Shown piece after piece: positions 22,985 to 32,072 of a stretch of DNA of 64,000 nucleotides. Source of the DNA: CAYNLK01 sp964398055 (GTDB taxonomy: Bacteria; Chloroflexota; Anaerolineae; 4572-78; J111); contig CAYNLK010000010.1 of NCBI GenBank assembly GCA_964398055.1, positions 1-64,000 on the forward strand, in the 5' to 3' direction. A model generated the notes under the pieces. It was not told the origin of the DNA and did not search any database. It saw nothing but the letters and a program-made list of their open reading frames with translations. Position numbers and translations under genes: made by a program. Positions within the stretch are counted from its first letter, which is position 1; every line of letters begins with the position of its first letter.

Positions 22985-24127
22985 TTATTCACCAGGCAGA
23001 ACAGTTCCACCCCCATCACTACCACCACCGCTCTTAGTATCTTTTGGTCTGTCACGAGGAGGCACGCCAAGACCAATTATATTCCGCTCATCGAACTCTG
23101 AGTCGTCACGCCAAACCGGTTTACCATCCGGCCCTAATAATGGTTTACCATCTTCGCCAAGCACTGGGGTTGCGATACCCACACCCCAATAATATTCACC
23201 TGTTAGACACCCATATTCTGAAGGTGTAACATCAGTTTGTGTTTCTATGCTACTTCTTGCTTCCTCGTATTGATAATGAAAGCAAGCATCTCCAGGCCCT
23301 TGATCGGTGCGATAAAGAATTACAGAGTAGAACTGGCCTGGGTGAAGACTTTTATTTTCCCACTTGAAGGTTATGAAATAATCAGCAGGACGCTGCTCAT
23401 ATGGTTTAGGGTCAACCAGATGAGGTCCAAACTCAAAAATGGGCGGAATATCAGCCAAATCCTTATTGATTTTTATATAACCAACTGGCACATAACCCAC
23501 AACCGGTTGATCACTACTGTCTACATTGACTCTAACTTTAATCCAGTCATCATTGCCGAGAATAGTTCTTAAAACATCCAGTTTGGTGTTCTGAGGGAGC
23601 AGCGGAAACAATTCAACCGGATCGTAATTATCAGATGGACCGGTGCGCAAATTTACACCGTTAGCGGCAATCACCTCGGCATCGGGTGGCGTTGGGGGCG
23701 GAGGAGAGGGAGTGATGGTAGAGATCGCTGTGGGTGACGGGGATGGGGGTATGTTGGTCGGAGTCGGGGTTGAAGGTGGAGTTGATGTAGGAGTTGGGGG
23801 GGTGGTTGACGACGGCGAGGGTGAAGCAGTCGAGGTGGAAGTAGGGGTTGGAGTTAATGAGGCCGTATTGGTAGGCACAGGAGAGGGAGTTTGGGTGGAT
23901 AACGGTATACCTGTGGGTGTATGGGTCAAACTAGACGTTGGAACGGGTGTCTGCGTTGGGATAGGAGAAGGGGCAGGGAGTGATGGGGTTGGAAGCGCCT
24001 CAGTTGGAGTAGACAGCGGCGCAGCAGATAAACCAATGTTTTGTCCACTCACCAGCAAGTAACTGACTGCCAGCACCAATGTTACAAAGAAAACCAGGGG
24101 CACAAACGATAAATATTTCTTACTCAC
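22985..24127 (-). CDS. Membrane-anchored, Pro/Thr-rich SH3b-domain protein
   Basis: 380 residues. N-terminal membrane helix 7-28, a stalk of Thr/Pro/Ser repeats (about 36-145), then a bacterial SH3 domain (about 150-225; ANGVNLRTGPSDNYDPVELFPLLPQNTKLDVLRT, DDWIKVRV, VGYVPVGYI) that in relatives binds cell wall, and an unassigned domain with two Cys (226-380). It should project from the cell surface. GTG at 24127 follows a perfect AAGGAGGT site. It is the third gene of the TIR/kinase operon (40-bp gap), so it may be the sensor or effector at the wall. Its end converges on the DUF11 gene with 20 bp between stops; both proteins end in PGE. Confidence 0.8.
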   Translation of the reverse strand: MSKKYLSFVPLVFFVTLVLAVSYLLVSGQNIGLSAAPLSTPTEALPTPSLPAPSPIPTQTPVPTSSLTHTPTGIPLSTQTPSPVPTNTASLTPTPTSTSTASPSPSSTTPPTPTSTPPSTPTPTNIPPSPSPTAISTITPSPPPPTPPDAEVIAANGVNLRTGPSDNYDPVELFPLLPQNTKLDVLRTILGNDDWIKVRVNVDSSDQPVVGYVPVGYIKINKDLADIPPIFEFGPHLVDPKPYEQRPADYFITFKWENKSLHPGQFYSVILYRTDQGPGDACFHYQYEEARSSIETQTDVTPSEYGCLTGEYYWGVGIATPVLGEDGKPLLGPDGKPVWRDDSEFDERNIIGLGVPPRDRPKDTKSGGGSDGGGTVLPGE

Positions 24128-24166
24128 CGGCTACCTCCTTACCATAACCGCCTGCCATCATCGGGT

Positions 24167-27100
24167 CTAATCCCGCGATCGAGGCGAAGCGAGGTAATAA
24201 ATCCACAGGTAATAAATAAAACAAGCCAATAATAGGGCCAAAGCAACCCATCTAAGGATCGACAGGCCAGGTAAGGTCTCGATTTGGGAGGCTATGAGTC
24301 CTCCGGCCAGCAATGCCGCCATCAGCAATACCGGAATAAGATACTTATTAATCTCGTGTTGCTGATGAGGCTTATCAAGCTGCTGTTGCAGCAAGGTCAG
24401 GCTTTGCTGCAACTCGGATGTTTCGGCCCGAGTCTTTGCCAACTCAGCCTGCGCCTGGGCCAACTCCGCCCGGCTGTGTTGCACTTCTGATTTTAATTCT
24501 ACAATCGTCTCATCCCGCTGCCCAACATCACCGATTAATATTTCAACCAGGCGCCGCTTGATGCGCAGTTTCAACTGATTAATAGTCTCACCGATGTGGA
24601 CGTTGGCAGACACCGCGGCTTGCAGGCTGTCAAGCATTGGATCTTTTTCAATCGCCTGCTGCTCGATATCGATCTGGTTCAAAAATTCGGGAATGTTCTT
24701 AACCGGGTTACTGGTCGAGAGCAGGGCTTCAATATCCTCGATTTTTTGCAGCCACTCCTCCACCTTCTGAGCCTTTTCATTGACATCGATCTGGAAGAAA
24801 AAGTCCCGCTGGGTTTGGATTTGGCGTTTAACCCCGGCCAACTCGTTATCGCATTTTTCAATATCAACGGCCCTGGCAATGCCGTGGGAGACTGCCTGAG
24901 CCAGTAAACTCTCGATATCCTTAACCTGTCCTTCGTAATCGGTCAGCAACTTATTTTCGCGGGCAATAGTTTCCAGAATTCTGGGTTGCGACCACGGTTC
25001 AAGTTGGGATCTCATCCGCTGGATACAACTGCGCCCCGTCTGCATCAGATATTTGCTGAGCGAGTCAAAACCGGCCAGGCTGTCCCATTCCAGCGGAAGT
25101 TTGCCGTCGTGGTGCTTGGCATACACCAGGCCCCATAACCACTTGGCTACATCTCGATGCTCATAGTTGCCGGTTTGGATGAACTCTTTGTCAAGGCCTT
25201 GCAAGGCCCGGTCGTAATCTTGCTGGTCGATCAGTTTTCTGATCTCTCTGTATTTACCGTCAAAGTCGGCTTTGGTTTGCAACTCGTTGATTTTTTCATT
25301 TAAGTCAAGGGTTGTCTCAAGTTCCTTAACAATACCCGGATGTTTTTTCTCAATATCGAGGACAGAGCGATAGTAACGCAGGGCAGCCTCATAATCCGGT
25401 TCAAACTTACCGGTTGCCCGTACGGCGAACAATAAGCGACATTCAACCTGTTCCCTTAATTTTTTGCGCCGGCCCTGGACCCATTGCTTATGCTCAGGGT
25501 CAAGGTCAAGTAGACCTTGATAAGCCGCGTCGATCAGGGCATAATGCTGGAAAATATCTTCACTACTGAAACGAATCTGACTACCCTGAGCATTGATCTC
25601 ATTGATGGCGCCCTGGGCCATTTCAATATCGGCCTCATATTTCCTCTTTCTAAGGAGGCGCAACTTTTCTCTTAGCTCGGCGCACTCATTCTCAGCCTTT
25701 AACTCGACCAGATGGTTCACTTTGTCTTGCAAAATTGTGATGGCTGCTTCGATATCTTCGGGAGCGCCTTCGGCAAAGGCCGCATTACCTTCATCGTAAT
25801 GGAATTTGATCAGGTGAGTCCGCGCCCGTTGTAGAATATCCTCAAGCGCCTCCGCGCCATCGCCGGCATCCGTCAGGAGTTGAATGATACAACTGTAATA
25901 CTCTATCGCCTCTGGCTGCAACTCTCGCTGCCAGAACTCTGCGGCTACCTGATCCAGGGCAGTTAGATATTCGACGCCAATATCGGAGGCCGGGTTATTC
26001 ACCTGCTGGTAGGCCTGCCAGTAATCGGCCATTGCTTCTTCTACCTGACCTTGCTGCAGGCGAATTTTACCGCGCAATCTCAAAGCATCCCGGTAGCCGG
26101 GGTAAGTCTCCAGCGCAGCCTCCACCATGGCCAAAGCCCGTTCGGGGGCGTAGCGACCTTTTTGAATATAACTTTGGGCCGCGTCGATGATCGTGCCGGC
26201 CTGGTATTCGCGTTCGACCCGCTCTACTTCTGCGGCCTGTCGATTGGCCTCTCCCAGGGCCTCCAAAAACGCAGCGATGGTTGGAAACCGTTGGGCGGGA
26301 TTCTTATCGGCGGCTCGCGCCAGAACTTCATCAAAATAAGGACCCACTTCAGGAGCTACCGCGGACAATTGCGGCAGATTCTTATTAATCAGTTCAAAGG
26401 GAGAGTTCAATTGAAAGGGGCGTTGTCCGGACAGCATCTCAAAACAGGTAATGGCCAGGGCATAGACGTCGGTGGCCGCGGTTGGCGCCTCCTGGCCCAG
26501 TTGTTCGGGGGCCATATAATCGGGCGTCCCCAAAATAGTCGTACTCTGGATTTGAGTCGAAGACTCACCCGACAAGACCTTGATCAAACCAAAATCAGAC
26601 AAGACCGGGCGAACAGGTTGCTGCCGGTCATCCAACAGGATATTGTTGGGGTTGACATCGCGATGGATAATGCCCTCCTGGTGAGCATATTGCAGCGCCG
26701 ATCCGACGGCGTTGGCAATGTGAATAGCTTCTGAGCGGGGTAAAGGGCCGCTTTTTAAGCGATCACGCAAGGTGCCGCCGGGAATGTATTCCATCACGAT
26801 GTAAAAGATCTCCTCGTCGCCGCCAACCTCAGCCTCAAGAATTTGCACAATATTCGGGTGCGCCAGTTTGGTAACGGTTACCGCCTCCTGCTTGAACCGC
26901 TTCAGTAAATTCTTATCGCCAATAGTATGGGCCTTGAGAACCTTTAGCGCCACAGACTGGGTTTTATCGGCTTCTTCGATCTGGGCCAGATAGACGGTCG
27001 CAAAGCCCCCCTGGCCGATCTCCTGGAGAATTTTGTATTTACTGGGAATAGGGGGGGACAGAGTTTTTAGAATCTTTTCCGCCCAACTTGCGTCGAATAC

Positions 27101-28141
27101 GTGGCGATAGAGCTTGTTTCTCACCTCCAACTTGCCATCCTTGGCCACAACCAGCCCATACAGTTTAAGTCTATTCTGAGCTACTGAACGTTCATCCTCC
27201 AGAACAGTTTTACCTTCCAGGATTTCCTGATAGGTTAACAACATTTTCCGAGCAAATTGATCATTCTTGACCCGGCTCTGCACCACCTGGATGTTATCAT
27301 CACTGCGGTCCTCGGTGGTCAAGAAAAGTTGCTGCACCACGGTCTCAACTAAATCCGGAGCGTCTTGGTGGTGAGGTTGTTTTAGCACTGCCTCGCACAG
27401 TTTTTGGGTGAGATAAGGGTGCCCAGATGTCCAGCTATAGATTTGCTCAAAATAACTGCTCTCGTGGGACGGAAATTGGGCTTCAATTTCAAGGCGAAAC
27501 GGGTCACATTCTGCCTGGGTAAAATCACGCAAGCTAATGGGCCGACCAATATTGAAAGGCGTCCGGTTGTTATCCTGGATCAGCTCATCTGGCGTGGCCA
27601 CCCCCAGTAACACAAAGGTTAAACGGTGATAAGCCTGGTAACGAACACGATCATTGTAGAAAGCCCGGATAGCCGCAAAAAAATCATCCGTAAAACTGAG
27701 CCCCAGGGTCATATCTATTTCATCAATAAAGATGACAATAGGCTGGCTGATCTCCTTTAAAACCACATCCCGCAAGAATTGAAGGAAGTGCCGCACCGGG
27801 GTCAAACGAGACCGCTCATCCCACCAGCTCTGCACATCAATCTCCAGATTTAGCTCTCTGGCCAGCACATCTAACAAACTGATGTACCAGCTTTCCGCAT
27901 CTTTGGCCTGGCCGATCTTGTTCAGATCAATCGTGGCAGTTTCGACTCCGTCCTGGCGCAACCGACTGGCAGTTTCAAACATTAAACTCGACTTGCCGAT
28001 CTGGCGACAGGCCAGGACATAAGAGAACTCACCGGCCTGGCAGGCTTCAAACAGCTCGTCATCTGCCGGCCGTGACAGATACGTCCCGGCCTTGGCCTGC
28101 ACCGGCCCGCCGACAGAAAATTTGACAGTTTTATTGGCCAC
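24167..28141 (-). CDS. AAA-like ATPase / protein kinase / TPR / coiled-coil membrane protein
   Basis: 1324 residues. An AAA-like domain (AAA_35 type, 15-360; P-loop region CRQIGKSS near 44, Walker B VIFIDEID near 135) is followed by a Ser/Thr kinase domain (367-630): GQGGFATVYLA, VALKVL, HRDVNPNNILLDD, SDFGLIKVL, TPDYMAPEQL. Asn497 replaces the usual catalytic-loop Lys (HRDxK). Then come TPR-like repeats (650-760), a long helical/coiled-coil region to about 1245 and two membrane helices at the C-terminus. So a membrane-tethered signalling ATPase/kinase. GTG start at 28141 overlaps the TIR gene by 11 bp. Family of the parts is clear; signal and substrate unknown. Confidence 0.85.
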   Translation of the reverse strand: MANKTVKFSVGGPVQAKAGTYLSRPADDELFEACQAGEFSYVLACRQIGKSSLMFETASRLRQDGVETATIDLNKIGQAKDAESWYISLLDVLARELNLEIDVQSWWDERSRLTPVRHFLQFLRDVVLKEISQPIVIFIDEIDMTLGLSFTDDFFAAIRAFYNDRVRYQAYHRLTFVLLGVATPDELIQDNNRTPFNIGRPISLRDFTQAECDPFRLEIEAQFPSHESSYFEQIYSWTSGHPYLTQKLCEAVLKQPHHQDAPDLVETVVQQLFLTTEDRSDDNIQVVQSRVKNDQFARKMLLTYQEILEGKTVLEDERSVAQNRLKLYGLVVAKDGKLEVRNKLYRHVFDASWAEKILKTLSPPIPSKYKILQEIGQGGFATVYLAQIEEADKTQSVALKVLKAHTIGDKNLLKRFKQEAVTVTKLAHPNIVQILEAEVGGDEEIFYIVMEYIPGGTLRDRLKSGPLPRSEAIHIANAVGSALQYAHQEGIIHRDVNPNNILLDDRQQPVRPVLSDFGLIKVLSGESSTQIQSTTILGTPDYMAPEQLGQEAPTAATDVYALAITCFEMLSGQRPFQLNSPFELINKNLPQLSAVAPEVGPYFDEVLARAADKNPAQRFPTIAAFLEALGEANRQAAEVERVEREYQAGTIIDAAQSYIQKGRYAPERALAMVEAALETYPGYRDALRLRGKIRLQQGQVEEAMADYWQAYQQVNNPASDIGVEYLTALDQVAAEFWQRELQPEAIEYYSCIIQLLTDAGDGAEALEDILQRARTHLIKFHYDEGNAAFAEGAPEDIEAAITILQDKVNHLVELKAENECAELREKLRLLRKRKYEADIEMAQGAINEINAQGSQIRFSSEDIFQHYALIDAAYQGLLDLDPEHKQWVQGRRKKLREQVECRLLFAVRATGKFEPDYEAALRYYRSVLDIEKKHPGIVKELETTLDLNEKINELQTKADFDGKYREIRKLIDQQDYDRALQGLDKEFIQTGNYEHRDVAKWLWGLVYAKHHDGKLPLEWDSLAGFDSLSKYLMQTGRSCIQRMRSQLEPWSQPRILETIARENKLLTDYEGQVKDIESLLAQAVSHGIARAVDIEKCDNELAGVKRQIQTQRDFFFQIDVNEKAQKVEEWLQKIEDIEALLSTSNPVKNIPEFLNQIDIEQQAIEKDPMLDSLQAAVSANVHIGETINQLKLRIKRRLVEILIGDVGQRDETIVELKSEVQHSRAELAQAQAELAKTRAETSELQQSLTLLQQQLDKPHQQHEINKYLIPVLLMAALLAGGLIASQIETLPGLSILRWVALALLLACFIYYLWIYYLASPRSRD

Positions 28142-29720
28142 TCAACCGCTCCTTAAAATATCGATCATACAAATTATTGCGCAAAACAACCTGCCGATCG
28201 ACCCGCTTGACTAAACCGGCCCCTTTCAAGCGATGGAACGTCTGGTCCTCTTCGTGCCGATGATGATGACAGATATAAGCCAGAGCTATTTTGAGCTCCT
28301 CCCGACCCAATATCCAGCGCAAATAATGACTGAGATGCTCTCTGAAAGGGCCCGAGTCTTCGGTAGCATGAGCGAGTAACGTCTTCAGATCGATCCTGTT
28401 CGTTGCCAACAGATACAAAGCTCGTCTGATCAGGTAAGGATGTCCACCGACTAAATCCATTAAGCTGCTAATCTGGCTCTGGCTCAGGGGCGAGTAGTGG
28501 CGCCGATTCAAATCCATAACCTCTGGTAGGCCAAAATCCTCCAGCAAAATTAGCTCGGCGATATTAAAGGGAGATTGACTGGGATTATCAATGAAAAGAT
28601 AAGGTTCGGTCGAACTGCTGAGAAAAATGGTCATCCTGGCCCAATTCGGATCGACGCCACGGTCATTGTGCCAGGTGCGCATCATTCCAAAGAAGTTATT
28701 TCGCAGCGAACTATTGAGCATTCGGTCTACTTCATCCACGGCCAGAATGAAAGGTTCACCCACATGCGGAATGATGTACTCCGACAAATAACGGCTGCAT
28801 TTGATGATGGCGGTCCGGCGTCCCCGCCAGTAATCATCAACCCGTTCGGGTATTGCCAGCGCCTCGCTGATCATCAGGCAAAATTCAATCAGAAAGCTTT
28901 CTTCATCAAGAAAATATTCCTCGGGGAATTTCTGAAAATCGATAAAAGCGTATCGCCGTTGCAGCCTCTCCTCAGCCTGAAAAAGCATTCGACGCATCAG
29001 GGAACTCTTACCCATTTGCCTGGGCGCCTGGACAAAGAGCGTGGCCGCCTGGGTTTGGCTAAGATAGTTCCAACAGTCATCATCAGCAGCGCGCCCGATA
29101 TAAAATTTAGAGTCAGGCGGCATGGTACCGTGTGGGGGTTCTAGGTCCATGACCAGAGCAAAGGATAAACTCTGGCCTCCCTCTTGGATATCCTCTTGTC
29201 TTTCTTCCGGAACATCCGGCAAAAATGGCTGCGACGTGAACCGCGGTCCGAGTTGGGAATTCGAAAGTTCAACTCCTTTTTCCATAATTCTGGCCACTTC
29301 CTCAGCGAGCGCGGCCAAATTCTCATCGACATGCCGACCATTTTCAGCCCAAATCGGTTGGCCATTCTTTGGCCTCACATTTATTTCAGCCAGCCAGTCA
29401 ACCCTCCGCCATGCGCAAGCTTTGGCGATCACAGGCAGAACAATAAGACCCTCTTTGCGGCGACGTTCAAGCAGCGCCGGTACTTCTTCTTCCAAAATAA
29501 AATTCGAATTCAAAAAATTAACAGTAACAAGTAGGATAGCTATTTTGGCCTGGGCAATGGCTTGTTCTATCGCCCGTTTCCAATCCTCTCCGGCCCCAAT
29601 TTGGTCGTCATTCCAAAGGGTGATCTTCCCGGCACGCTGTAATACACCTAAATGGGCCAACAATGCCTCTTTTTCTTGCTCATCCTTATGGCTATAACTA
29701 ATAAATACGGTAGGCGTCAT
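28131..29720 (-). CDS. TIR-domain AAA-like ATPase
   Basis: 529 residues. An N-terminal TIR domain (1-125: VFISYSHKDEQEKEALLAHL, LWNDDQIGAGEDW, ILLVTVNFLNSNFILEEEVPALL, with a Glu in the position used by NAD-cleaving TIRs) is followed by an AAA_35-type ATPase (190-440; P-loop QAPRQMGKSSLM near 235, Walker B ILAVDEVDRM near 328) and a winged-helix-like end. TIR domains either hydrolyse NAD+ or scaffold; coupled to an ATPase this looks like a STAND-like sensor. ATG at 29720. First gene of an operon with the AAA-kinase and SH3b genes. Function as defence or stress signalling is inferred. Confidence 0.85.
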   Translation of the reverse strand: MTPTVFISYSHKDEQEKEALLAHLGVLQRAGKITLWNDDQIGAGEDWKRAIEQAIAQAKIAILLVTVNFLNSNFILEEEVPALLERRRKEGLIVLPVIAKACAWRRVDWLAEINVRPKNGQPIWAENGRHVDENLAALAEEVARIMEKGVELSNSQLGPRFTSQPFLPDVPEERQEDIQEGGQSLSFALVMDLEPPHGTMPPDSKFYIGRAADDDCWNYLSQTQAATLFVQAPRQMGKSSLMRRMLFQAEERLQRRYAFIDFQKFPEEYFLDEESFLIEFCLMISEALAIPERVDDYWRGRRTAIIKCSRYLSEYIIPHVGEPFILAVDEVDRMLNSSLRNNFFGMMRTWHNDRGVDPNWARMTIFLSSSTEPYLFIDNPSQSPFNIAELILLEDFGLPEVMDLNRRHYSPLSQSQISSLMDLVGGHPYLIRRALYLLATNRIDLKTLLAHATEDSGPFREHLSHYLRWILGREELKIALAYICHHHRHEEDQTFHRLKGAGLVKRVDRQVVLRNNLYDRYFKERLSGQ

Positions 29721-29792
29721 TTATCTCTCTCAAAACGGTATTTGGGGGGCACTCTGATTAGTATCAGACATGAGAAACGGACATGAAAAACC

Positions 29793-29838
29793 AAAAACCT
29801 CACTCGGATGCCCATTACATCACAGAATGAGGTTTCTT
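29793..29838 (-). terminator. Terminator of the SLC13 permease gene
   Basis: On the minus strand AACCTCA...TGAGGTT forms a stem (29796-29802 with 29828-29834), extended by flanking CCAAA/TTTGG, and is followed by TTTTTGGTTTTT. It lies 160-200 bp after the permease stop and before the TIR operon, so it should isolate the two. Confidence 0.6.
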
Positions 29839-29997
29839 TGGTAAAGATCGATTAATGGCTGTAGTTTGTGATTGATCTCACAGTCCTACAGCTTTTATTT
29901 TAACATAGTTTAAATTATTACGTCAAGAGTTTCTTGAATCTGCCCCAAAATTGCGCGTTACTTTTATTAAATTAACACCAAACTTGGCAACCAGTTA

Positions 29998-31899
29998 CTA
30001 CAATGGCCAAAGCAACGGCGCCAGCGCCAACCCGACCACTAAAAATAGCAGCAATAACGGCAAGCCGGACTTCATGAAATCGCCAAAACGATAGCCGCCG
30101 GGAGTCATCACCAGGGTGTTGACCGGCGAGGCAATCGGCGTGAGAAAGGCGCTGGAGGCGCCGACCGCGACCATCATCAGCAGCGGGTGGGCGTCGATGC
30201 CCATATTGGCCGCGGCCTGAATCGCAATCGGCGCGACCAGAACGGTGGTGGCCGTGTTGCTGATCACCTGGGTAAAACCGGCCGTCATAATGAACACACC
30301 GGCCAACAGCAACAACGGATGGAAGGCGCCTAACGTCTCCACCAGGCCATTGGCAATGAAGGCCGCGCCGCCCGTTCCCTCCAGGGCCGTACTCATCGGC
30401 AGCATGGCCGCAATCAGGATCACACTCTCCATATTGATGGCCCGGTAAGCCTCCTCCATATTCAAGCAACCCCCGACGATCATCAGCATCGCCGTGATCA
30501 AAACCGCCACCACAGTCGGGACGACGCCGGTGAGCATCATCACCAGCATGGCCAGCATGGCCGCAATGGCGATGAAGGAGCGATAGCTTAAGCCGGCCGG
30601 GCGGGCCATCGCCGCCGGGCGACCGACCACCACAAAGTTGCGCGTCTCTCGTTGGATGTTGCCGATGGCCTGCCAGGTACCTCGAACCAACAAGGCATCG
30701 CCAAAGGTTAGCTCAACCGTAGTCAAGGGTATATCTTCTATCGGCCGGCCACGGCGGGAGATACCCAACACTTTGACTTTGTACTTGTCGGCAAAATTGG
30801 CTTCAACAATAGTTTTTCCAATCAAGGCCGACCGGGGCGTTATTAAGATTTCGGCCAGCCCAATCTCACGAGAGAGCAATTCCGCTGGCGGTCCACCCGC
30901 GCCTGCGTCCAGTGGTTGAACCCCTAAATTGAAGCGGATCGCCAGCCGCTCAACCATTGGCTGAGCGCCCTCAACCAACAGCACGTCGTCGGCGTAAACA
31001 ACCGTATCGGCCGCAGGGGTCAGTACGATCTGATCCGGCTGGGTGATGCCCAACGTACCGGCCAGAGTCTCCAGGGGACGATAACCGGCCGGGCCAGTTG
31101 GACCAGCTCGCTCGATCCGCACCACCGTAACCCCATAATCTCGGCCAATCCCGGCCTGAGCCAGGGTCTGTCCCACCAGACTCGAGCCGCGGCGGACGCG
31201 CAGGCGGCTCAGGCTACCGTCAAGATGGTAAGCCTCAGTCAGCTCCTCCGGCGAAGCTGCCGGTTCCTGTTCCAGCTCCCTCAGCTTACGAACCGGCAGC
31301 CACTTTCGCCCGACCAGCAGCATATAACCGACGCCGACCAGCAACAGCGGCAGACCAATCAGGCTGTATTCAAAAAAGCCAAAGGGGCGTAAACCGGCCT
31401 CGCGCAAGGCATCCGAAATCACAATATTGGGCGGCGTCCCGATCAGGGTCAGCATGCCGCCAATTGAGGCGGCAAAGGCCAGCGGGATAAGCAACCGGGA
31501 GGGAGTAGTGCCGATACGCCAGGCCGCGGCCACCGCGACCGGCAGCAACACCGCCACAGTGCCGGTGTTACTCAAGAAGGCCGAAAGGAAGGCTGTCCCG
31601 ACCATCAACGCAATCAACAGACGAGTCTGGCTATTGCCGGCCAATTTGAGCAACTGGTCACCCAACCAATCGGCCACCCCGGTGCGAAATAGCCCTTCGC
31701 CGACCACAAAAAGGGCCGCAATGGTAATTACGGTTGAATTAGCAAAACCGGCCAGAGCCTGATCGACCGTAATCAAACCGGTCAGGAATAAGGCCAGCAG
31801 CGCCAGCAAGGCGATAATGTCGACTCGAAATTTGTCGCTGATAAATAGGATAATCGTGATCGTCAGAATGACGAAGGTGAGAATCATTGGTCCATTCAA
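29998..31899 (-). CDS. SLC13-family permease with two TrkA-C domains
   Basis: About 633 residues of an anion/Na+ symporter fold. Helices 1-6, with the signature ANSTVITIAALFVVGEGLFRTG and FLSNTGTVAVLLPV plus TLIGTPPNIVISD (the re-entrant S-N-T/P-N motif), are followed by two cytosolic TrkA-C regions (about 220-300 and 305-395; GKTIVEANFADKYKVKVLGISRRG), then the second helix set ending TPIASPVNTLVMTPGGYRFGDFMK. Such proteins carry sulfate, dicarboxylates or other anions. The start is best as TTG at 31899, six bases after CGGAGG; ATG at 31887 and TTG at 31917 are alternatives. It is a monocistronic gene with its own terminator. Confidence 0.9.
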   Translation of the reverse strand: MNGPMILTFVILTITIILFISDKFRVDIIALLALLALFLTGLITVDQALAGFANSTVITIAALFVVGEGLFRTGVADWLGDQLLKLAGNSQTRLLIALMVGTAFLSAFLSNTGTVAVLLPVAVAAAWRIGTTPSRLLIPLAFAASIGGMLTLIGTPPNIVISDALREAGLRPFGFFEYSLIGLPLLLVGVGYMLLVGRKWLPVRKLRELEQEPAASPEELTEAYHLDGSLSRLRVRRGSSLVGQTLAQAGIGRDYGVTVVRIERAGPTGPAGYRPLETLAGTLGITQPDQIVLTPAADTVVYADDVLLVEGAQPMVERLAIRFNLGVQPLDAGAGGPPAELLSREIGLAEILITPRSALIGKTIVEANFADKYKVKVLGISRRGRPIEDIPLTTVELTFGDALLVRGTWQAIGNIQRETRNFVVVGRPAAMARPAGLSYRSFIAIAAMLAMLVMMLTGVVPTVVAVLITAMLMIVGGCLNMEEAYRAINMESVILIAAMLPMSTALEGTGGAAFIANGLVETLGAFHPLLLLAGVFIMTAGFTQVISNTATTVLVAPIAIQAAANMGIDAHPLLMMVAVGASSAFLTPIASPVNTLVMTPGGYRFGDFMKSGLPLLLLFLVVGLALAPLLWPL

Positions 31900-31920
31900 G
31901 ATAAACCTCCGAATCAAGCG

Positions 31921-31980
31921 ACAAGTTGCAAGTTTCAGGTGGCAGGTGGCAGGTGGCAGGTGGCAAGTCGCAGGTGGCGG
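31921..31980. repeat. Heptamer tandem repeat (GGCAGGT type)
   Basis: ACAAGTT/GCAAGTT/TCAGGTG/GCAGGTG x3/GCAAGTC/GCAGGTG units. It lies between the divergent permease and tgt genes, just upstream of the tgt promoter. Confidence 0.9.
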
Positions 31981-32015
31981 GCGAAGCGACGGGGAGCAGG
32001 TAACACACCTTGTAC

Positions 32016-32043
32016 TTGTAATGGCTTTAGCTTATGCTATAAT
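32016..32043 (+). promoter_or_regulatory. Sigma-70-type promoter of tgt-uppP
   Basis: TTGTAA (32016-32021), a 16-bp spacer and a perfect TATAAT (32038-32043). Transcription should begin near 32050, giving a short leader of about 20 nt before tgt. The best promoter in the window. Confidence 0.75.
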
Positions 32044-32072
32044 AGCCCAGTTTTCATAGAATTGACAAGGTG

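Noticed and set aside
23643..24062. Plus-strand Gly/Val-rich frame
   Set aside because: Antisense of the Pro/Thr stalk of the SH3b gene.
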